Positions 57,345 through 64,000 of a stretch of 64,000 nucleotides of DNA are shown one piece after another. Each line of letters starts with the position of its first letter. Position 1 is the stretch's first letter. Below the pieces are notes generated by a model. It had not been told where the DNA came from. It did no database searches and saw only the letters and a program-made list of their open reading frames with translations. This DNA comes from Sorghum bicolor. Its lineage: Eukaryota; Streptophyta; Magnoliopsida; Poales; Poaceae. The position numbers were made by a program, and so were the translations under genes. The stretch spans positions 32,392,562 to 32,456,561 of the forward strand of contig NC_012870.2 of NCBI RefSeq assembly GCF_000003195.3, written 5' to 3'.

Positions 57345-57550
57345 CTTTAACACCGGTTCGTAACACGAACCGGTGCTAAAGGGTCCTGCCCAACGGCTAC
57401 TGACAGGTGCTGTCGGGACAGGGACCCTTTAGCACCGGTTCGTGTTACAAACCGGTGCTAAAGGGTCCCCTTTAGCACCGGCCAGCGTCACGGGCCGAGA
57501 CAAAGCCTTTAGCACCGGTTTGTAGCACAAACCGGTTCTAAAGGTCCGGT
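57345..57550. repeat. subterminal repeats of CACTA-2
   Basis: Inverted pairs of CCTTTAGCACCGGTT and AACCGGTGCTAAAGG occur: 57345-57390, 57425-57470, 57505-57545. Two are near-perfect hairpins with a short loop. A different motif family from CACTA-1. Confidence 0.85.
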
Positions 57551-58103
57551 TTATAGGCCGGATCCCTCCTCCTCTCTACCTATTTGAATCCGAGAGCACT
57601 ATTCACCATTGTTGTTCTTGGAGCTTTTTCCTCATTTGTTCTTCATCTCCGATGCCCATCGTTGATCTTCTTCGACTTCGTCATCGTTTCTTCGTGTTTG
57701 GAGGTGACTAACTTTTGTCTTTCTTGTCTTTTTCATGTTGTTTTTGGCTTGTGATGTTCCCATTATTTTTAGCTCAAATCCACGTTGTTATTTTGAATCA
57801 TTCACATGAATTAGTATCCATATATATATATCATATTTCATGGTTAACCTAGTATTAACGTAGTTTGCAAGAATGAATTATAGTATCTTTTTATGATCTT
57901 AGAAAGTATGATACTTCAAATTAATTGGTTTGTTAATATCACTTGATTTATTTTTATTACTACATAATGTCCATTGTATAATTTAGAAGATTTGTTGAAG
58001 TAACTAGACAAATAAAGGATATTATTAGGTTCTTCTTTAATCATACATGTTTACTAGTAAATATGGAATTTATAATTGTTTAAAAATTGACTATGGATAG
58101 TAG
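57551..58103 (+). other. 5' region of the CACTA-2 genes
   Basis: Possible leader and first intron. ATGCCCATCGTTGATCTTCT (57651) runs open for 17 codons to a donor-like GGAG|GTGACT at about 57703; 57703-58103 would be an intron. Uncertain. Confidence 0.3.
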
Positions 58104-58622
58104 ATGGCAACCGTGACCGGGTCTTCGGTCGTTGAGTTCAAAAGCGATACCGTCCGGAACTCCCTCTCATTACTTGTGGCAAGTGTGGGCAGAAGATTTT
58201 GATGGAGTACAAAGTGTCGAAAGAGGGAGTAAACAAGGGTCGTATATTCTACAAGTGTCCGGATCGTAATGTGAGTTATTTCCAGACATTTGCTTATATA
58301 TGTGCATATTTTTTAAAATGATATTAATTAAACTTTTGATTCTCTCTTTTAATTTCAGTGGGACGGTACCGGCGGATGTACAGGTTTGTACTGGGAGGAA
58401 GAATACATTGAACACATTAAGAAATCTTTTGCACAGGTGGTTGAGGCTGAAGGTGGTGAGGCAGTGAGCCGACGAAAGAAGTTCAATGATATTGATCAAG
58501 CGAATGATCTATCTATTATAGTTGGGATCGGACGCGAACTAATTATGTTGCTTAAGTGCATTTTAGTTTTAGTTTTTTTAGTGCTAGTTGCGATTGTATT
58601 TGTTGTAGCCAAGCTTTCCTAA
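58104..58622 (+). pseudogene. GRF-type zinc-finger protein with C-terminal membrane segment
   Basis: Two exons, 58104-58270 and 58359-58622 (donor GTGAGT, acceptor TTTCAG). They encode TCGKCGQKIL...GRIFYKCPDRN and WDGTGGCTGLYWEEEY, the four Cys and the CxGxxW-like pattern of a GRF zinc finger. A Lys/Glu-rich linker follows, then a hydrophobic C-terminal helix (LLKCILVLVFLVLVAIVF). The ATG at 58104 is one frame off from the zinc finger: one surplus A near 58140 separates them, so this copy appears frameshifted. Small GRF/anchor genes of this kind accompany tnp2 in many grass CACTA-like loci. A role is not established. Confidence 0.55.
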
Positions 58623-58711
58623 ATTAATCAACTATGTATCTTAGACATGTTGTGCAATAAGATGAGAAACTATATGTGTGCATGGTTTTCATAATATATA
58701 TGGTATATTTA

Positions 58712-61700
58712 ATGCCGATGGTAAAACGTAATTGGATGTATAATGCCGATCGGCGCTCCGAAGAGTTCATTAATGGCGTGCACTATTTCTTAAGTGTGGC
58801 CGAGACAAATAAGAGGGACGGTTTCATGTGCTGTCCATGTGCCGTGTGCAAGAATTTAACGGAATATTCTAACTCAAGAACTCTTCATTCACACTTATTA
58901 AAGTCTAGTTTCGTACCAAACTATATTTGTTGGACCAAACATGGAGAAAGCGGGATTATAATGGATGAAGGTGAAGAAGAAGAAGAAGAATTGGACCATG
59001 CCAATATTATTGCTCAGTACGGTGGCTTCAATGATGTTGCAATGAGGGGAGATAATGAAGAAGAGGTAGCGGCAGAAGATGATCGGGGCGATGATGCTTT
59101 TGGTGATGCCATCCTTGATGCACAAAGAGAATGTGAAAGTGATAAAGAGAAAGCCAAGTTCGAGCGCATGCTAGAGGACCACAGGAAATCGCTATATCCC
59201 ACCGCTGAAGAGGAGCAAAAAAAGCTGGGTACCACACTGGAATTGCTGCAATGGAAGGCAAAGAATGGTACATCTGACAAGGCATTTGGGCAGTTATTGA
59301 AGATCATAAAAACGATGCTTCCGACAGGCAACGAATTGCCCACCATTACGTATGAAGCAAAACAGGTTGTCTGCCCTTTGGGATTAGAAATTGACAAGAT
59401 ACACGCATGTTCTAATGACTGCATCCTCTACCGTGGGGAGGAATACGAGAATTTGGATGCATGTCCAGTATGTAAGGCATCACGGTATAAGATTAGACGA
59501 GATGATCCTAGCGATGTTGAGGGTGAAGAACGTCATAGGAAGAAAATTCCTGCCAAGGTTATGTGGTATGCTCTTATAATACCATGATTATAACATCTGT
59601 TCAGAAATAAGGACAATGCAAAGTTGTTGCGGTGGCATAAAGAAGACCTTAAGATAGACAATATGCTGAGACACCCTGCCGATGGATCCCAGTGGAGAGC
59701 GATAGACAGAGAATTCCCAGATTTTGCAAATGATGCTAGAAACTTGCGGTTCGCCTTAAGTACATATGGTATGAATCCTTTCGGTGAGCAGAGCAGTAGT
59801 CACAGCACTTGGCCAGTTACTCTATGTATCTACAACCTTCCTCCATGGCTATGTATGAAGCGGAAGTTTATTATGATGCCGGTGCTTATCCAAGGACCGA
59901 AGCAACCTGGCAATGACATAGATGTCTACCTAAGGCCATTAGTTGAGGAACTTCAACTTTTATGGAGCAAACCAGGAGTTCGCGTGTGGGATGAATACAA
60001 ACAAGAGCACTTTGACCTGCGAGCATTGCTGTTTGTAACAATCAATGATTGGCCAGCTCTGAGTAATCTTTCAGGCCAGTCAAACAAAGGGATATAATGC
60101 ATGCACACATTGTTATGAGGACCTTGACTGTGTATTTTTGAAAAAATGTCGAAAGGTCATATACCTTGGCCACCGTCGGTTTCTTCCTGTGAACCACCTA
60201 GTACGAAAGAAAGGCAAGCATTTTAAAGGCAAGGCAGACCACCGGACCAAACCTCTCAATCAAACCGGGGATGATGTACTCGAAATGGTCAAGGATATAA
60301 AAGTGGTATTTGGAAAGGGACGAGGCAGCGAACCTATTCCCAAGGATGCTAAGGGACACATACCCATGTGGAAGAAGAAATCCATATTTTGGGAGCTACC
60401 TTACTGGAATGTCCTAGAGGTCCGCAACGCGATCGACGTGATGCATCTAACAAAGAATCTTTGTGTGAACTTGCTCGGATTCATGGGTGTCTACGGGAAG
60501 TCTAAGGATTCACTTGAAGCACGACAAGACTTGCAGCACATGAAAGAACGAGACAACCTACATCCAGAAAAGACAGATGATGGACGTCATTACTTAAGCT
60601 CTGCTAGCTACACTCTAAGCAAAGAAGAGAAGGAAAGCATGTTTGAATGTCTTAGCAGCATCAAGGTCCCATCTGGATTCTCCTCCAATATCAAGGGAAT
60701 AATTAATGTGCCAGAGAAGAAATTCCTGAACTTGAAGTCCCATGACTGTCACGTTCTAATGACGCAATTGCTGCCGGTCTTTTTAAGAGGAATTTTACCT
60801 CCACACGTACGTCTAGCCACAGTAAAGCTATGTGCATTCCTCAATGCAATTTCTCTGAAGGCAATCAATCCAGAGCAACTAGCTACTCTGCAGAATGATG
60901 TCGTTCAATGTCTCGTCAGCTTTGAGTTGTTGTTCCCTCCATCCTTCTTCGATATCATGACACACCTCCTAGTTCATCTGGTCAAAGAGATTCGTATTCT
61001 CGGTCCTGTGTTCCTACACAACATGTTCCCCTTCGAGAGATTCATGGGTGTCCTAAAGAAATATGTCCATAGTCATTCCCGGCCAGAAGGAAGCATTGCC
61101 ATGGGCTACGGAACATAGGAGGTCATAGAGTTCTGTGTTGACTTTATTCCAGACCTTGACCCAATTGGCATTCCTGAATCTCGACACGAGGGCAGACTCA
61201 GCGGAAAGGGAACACTTGGGAATAAAACATATATTGGTACGGGAGACGATTACTTCAATAAAGCACACTACACAGTTCTCCAGAACTCCTCATTGGTGGA
61301 ACCATATGTTGAGGTACACAAAGATTTCCTACGGTCCCAGTGGCCCGGGAAGAATGAAGCTTGGATAATGCGTCAGCACATGGAAACTTTTGGCGATTGG
61401 TTGCGCAAAAAATTTCAAGGTGATGAAAACATTGATGAGCAGCTTTATTTGTTGGCCAGGCAACCATCATGGCATGTCCTCACGTACAAAGGGTACGAGA
61501 TAAATGGTAACACATTTTACACAGTTGGCCAAGATAAAAGGAGCACCAACCAAAATAGTGGTGTACGCGTGGATGCCACGGATCCAAATGGGAACAGACA
61601 AACATATTATGGACGCATAGAAGACATATGGGAACTAGTCTATGTAGCTAATTTTAAAGTTCCTTTGTTCCGGTGCCAATGGGTGAAGATGACCGGAGGT

Positions 61701-62031
61701 GGGGTAACAGTCGACAAGGAGTATGGGATGACAACCATGGACCTTAACAATAGTGGGTTCAAAGACGAACCATTCGTCCTTGCTACAGACGTGAGTCAGG
61801 TGTTCTATGTCAAAGATATGTCTACGAAACCAAAGAGAGGAAAAAATGATGACCACTCAATCATCAATGAGCCAAAGCGCCACATTGTCCTTTCTGGGAA
61901 AAGAAACATTGTCGGAATTGAGGACAAGTCAGACATGTCAGGCGATTATGAAAGGGATGATCGAATTCCGCCCTTCATAGTCAACAAAGACCCAAGCATT
62001 CTGTTAAACAATGAGGATACTCCATGGTTAC
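58712..62031 (+). pseudogene. tnp2-type CACTA transposase, nearly full length
   Basis: Order: transposase-associated domain (NWMYNADRRSEEFINGV, CPCAVCKN, HLLKSSFVPNYICWTKHGE), acidic linker, TNP2 core (ACSNDCILYRGE, HPADGSQWRAIDREF, LSTYGMNPFGEQ, YNLPPWLCMKRKFIMMPVLI, LGHRRFLPVNHLVRKK, AIDVMHLTKNLCVNLLGFMG), a DUF4218-like block (SHDCHVLMTQLLPVFLRGIL, MFPFERFMGVLKKYVHSHSR) and a DUF4216-like block (GRIEDIWELVYVANFKVPLF, GFKDEPFVLATDVSQVFYV). Defects: TGA and TAA in the IIP*L*HLFR segment (59585-59596), one extra base near 60092, and TAG at 61116-61118. The frame then runs until element F at 62032. The first Met of the conserved domain context (58712) is preferred over the open-frame Met at 58676. 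Confidence 0.9.
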
Positions 62032-63264
62032 TGTTGACGGTTCTTAAGTATTAATTTTAATTATCAAATAAACAAGAGAAAGGACCAATATGCAACCAAC
62101 ACCTAGAATTAGGGTTTGATCTGACAGAATTCCATGAGTTTTGTTGTTTATCTGTTTCTGCAGGGGTTATCAGGAAATAAGGAAGAAAGAACCACATGTC
62201 GGTATTACATAGAGATATCAACGCACCGTGTAATTTTCTACCATCTAGAAGACTCCAGAAGCCACGGGAAGAAAGCAGAGGCCGAAAGGGGCCAGGCCCA
62301 GGGCGCCCGCCCTGAGGACCTGGGCGCCCGCCCCCTCCTGTACTCCGTTTGGGACTCTCTTCGCACACGATGTTCCACCGACCTAATGGATCAAGGATAA
62401 CATAGTACCACATCGCCTACCGACCCAAAAATGCATAGAGGAGGAGGACTATATAAGGAGACCCCCCTAGCCCCTGGAGGAGACAAGAAGTTATCATAGA
62501 GATTGAGGGGTGCCCTCGAAGGAAAACCACTTCTCTAAATAATATTTATTTTTAGGCTTAGCAACCAATGTAAAGTAGAAATAGATCTTCTAGTTTCTAC
62601 TAGATTGAGACAGATAGAGTGGAGGTGTAGATTGGAGGAAGCCCGGCCTGTCGGTGTCTACTCTAAGCTTGTACCTGCGGGATCAAGTTCTCCTAACCCG
62701 AAGCTTGCTCCTAGGATTCTTCAGTATTTCGACTTCTAAATTCTAGTAAGTTCTTGTTTTATTGTTCTTTTGGTTTATGAGTTTACTTTAATCTCTTTGC
62801 GTAGAGTTTAGAGTAATCATTGTTGGCGTAAACGTGGTGTTTAGGCTGGGGTACTCATAGATATTCCCTGACTAACTAGACCGTGGTAGTAGTGAGGAAC
62901 GTGACATTTCCGAGTTACCTTTGCAGACCATATCTCGTTAGCAGCAAGGATAGGGTTTATAGGTGTGGGTTGAACATCCTTTGTGGTGTCTAGATTCCGT
63001 TAGCCTCCCCAATTGAACAGTAGATCATCCTTACCAAGGTTAGAAGGAGATTACGGTTGTAGTCTTCTTTATTTATCACTCACATCGAGAGACATTCTTT
63101 GTTGCCTAAAGGGTTAGTAGTAATAGACCAGGTTAGTCAGATGCACTCTTTCTCCTAGTGGTAAAAAAATAAATACGATACTCTGGATAACCTCCCGGGT
63201 GAAGTGCTCACCGATATCCGTGCGCTTGCGGATCAATTCCTTATTGCGTTCCCAAATATCAACA
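62032..63264 (+). repeat. 5' LTR of element F (Athila-like gypsy)
   Basis: 1233 bp, TGTTGACGGTTCTTAAGT...CCAAATATCAACA. Twin GGGCGCCCGCC motif at 62301-62333 and TATAAG at 62452-62457. A different family from B and D, although the first part is alignable with both. Confidence 0.85.
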
Positions 63265-63272
63265 AGCATTTC

Positions 63273-63290
63273 TGGCGCCGTTGCCGGGGA
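63273..63290 (+). other. primer-binding site of element F (tRNA-Asp)
   Basis: TGGCGCCGTTGCCGGGGA, a perfect complement of the plant tRNA-Asp 3' end as I recall it, eight bases past the LTR. Confidence 0.9.
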
Positions 63291-63396
63291 GAAACACGGT
63301 TTGCTAAGATAACCTTGAGTCTTACTACTAGCTTGTATCTATACTTTTATCTTTTTTATCTTTTATATTCTTTATTTATTTTCTTTACTCTTACCT

Positions 63397-64000
63397 TATG
63401 TAAAACCAAAATTCTAAATCGATCCATGAGTCTGCAATCCCTTCAGTAACTGACCTTTTACCATGGGAGTCATCACAGCCTATCCAAACATCCCAGTATA
63501 AGTTAAGTTCTAGGTTGATTGCCATGATTCAAAACCAATCTTTTTCGGGAAAGGAAGACGAAAACCCTTACCTTCATATTAGAGATTTTGAGCAAACATG
63601 TGATTGTCTTCGCATTCAAGGCATTTCTGATAAAACTTTACGTTGGAAGATTTTTCCTTTTTCTTTAAGGGGAGAAGCTAGACAATGGTATAGTCAGAAG
63701 GTAAGTCAACAACGAGCTGAATGGGGAGTTTTACGAGCCAACTTTTGTCTAGATTTCTATTCCCTCGACCGTATAGCTGACCTTAGACTCGAATTCCTAT
63801 TTTTTAAACAAAAAGATAATGAAACTTTGGAAAAATCCTGGAAACGTTTTTCTGATCATTTAGAATCTGGTCCAAACCATAATCTTGAAGACCCTGTTCT
63901 TTTATTTCACTTTTTTCGAGGTCTTCAGAAAAATCACAAACAAATGCTACACACAATGTCTAGAGGTTCTTTCTTTCGCATCCCTACTGATGAAGCTAGA
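63397..64000 (+). CDS. gag of element F, partial
   Basis: An open frame from about 63397 to the window edge; the first in-frame Met is at 63524 (MIQNQSFSGKEDENPYLHIR). It shows the capsid-like Retrotrans_gag domain: LRWKIFPFSLRGEARQWYSQ and LEKSWKRFSDHLESGPNHNL. A shorter, more diverged version of the B and D Gag. An upstream Met may exist by frameshift or a non-ATG start, since conserved-looking sequence precedes 63524. No stop is seen to 64000. Confidence 0.75.

Larger units (their letters stand above)
57271..62031 (+). mobile_element. CACTA-2, left part, interrupted by element F
   Basis: A candidate left terminus CACTACAGAGG is at 57271. It is followed by subterminal repeats of CCTTTAGCACCGGTT and its inverse (57340-57545), a GRF-type small gene and a tnp2 transposase pseudogene. 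At 62032 the LTR of element F interrupts it; GTTAC (62027-62031) would be the target duplication. The rest of the CACTA lies beyond the window. Confidence 0.75.
62032..64000 (+). mobile_element. element F, Athila-like gypsy, 5' part
   Basis: LTR, tRNA-Asp primer site and gag in the expected order, inserted in the same direction as the CACTA-2 transposase gene. The remainder is outside the window. The leader at 63291-63396 is AT-rich. Confidence 0.85.

Overview
This is plant nuclear DNA, most likely from a panicoid grass. The evidence is the families it contains: CACTA elements with TTTGCCGAGAG or TTTAGCACCGG subterminal repeats, Athila/Tat-lineage gypsy elements primed by tRNA-Asp, a Tat element carrying an antisense extra ORF, a tRNA-iMet-primed element with 3.4-kb LTRs, and Tourist-type MITEs. 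The species call is inference. Only one ordinary host gene looks intact: a five-exon major-facilitator transporter (474 aa, organic cation/carnitine transporter 7 / NiaP type) on the minus strand at 6011-9302. Almost everything else is transposon sequence. A 587-base run of N lies at 12724-13310.

Layout. 1-2340: the 3' end of a CACTA element sits inside a decayed gypsy gag. 2341-5191: non-coding remains ending in a 219-bp copia-type LTR. 5619-9800: a MITE and an AT microsatellite downstream of the transporter gene, the gene itself (two Tourist-like MITEs with TAA target duplications in intron 1), and its upstream region. 9930-10270: LINE tail. 10656-16332: CACTA-1, with dense subterminal repeats and a tnp2 transposase pseudogene whose 5' end is duplicated head-to-head as a large palindrome next to the N gap. 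16333-17645: a decayed N-acetyltransferase-9-like gene fragment with its promoter-like 5' region. 18438: the 3' terminus of another CACTA, abutting a gypsy element (B, 18439-22093) that keeps a 5' LTR and gag-pro.

22094-56416 is one deeply nested block. A copia reverse-transcriptase gene is split after its YVDD motif by element C (22410-54206, target duplication TGGGA). C is a long-LTR element with no coding sequence. One C LTR is split by a solo LTR of the B family (28311-39190, duplication GTAAG), which is itself split by element D (29377-38588, duplication GTCTT). The same C LTR also holds a complete Tat-type gypsy, E (39752-51759). D encodes Gag-protease plus an intact ATHILA-ORF1-like protein but no polymerase. 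E has gag-pol on the minus strand and a six-exon antisense gene on the plus strand.

57271-64000: CACTA-2 carries a GRF-zinc-finger/membrane-anchor gene and a nearly full-length tnp2 pseudogene. A further Athila-like element, F, interrupts it at 62032, and F's gag runs off the window.

Most notable points: (1) a twin GGGCGCCCGCC motif at the same place in the LTRs of B, D and F, repeated beside an internal TATA box ahead of D's extra ORF; (2) the tnp2 palindrome; (3) the spliced antisense gene of E.
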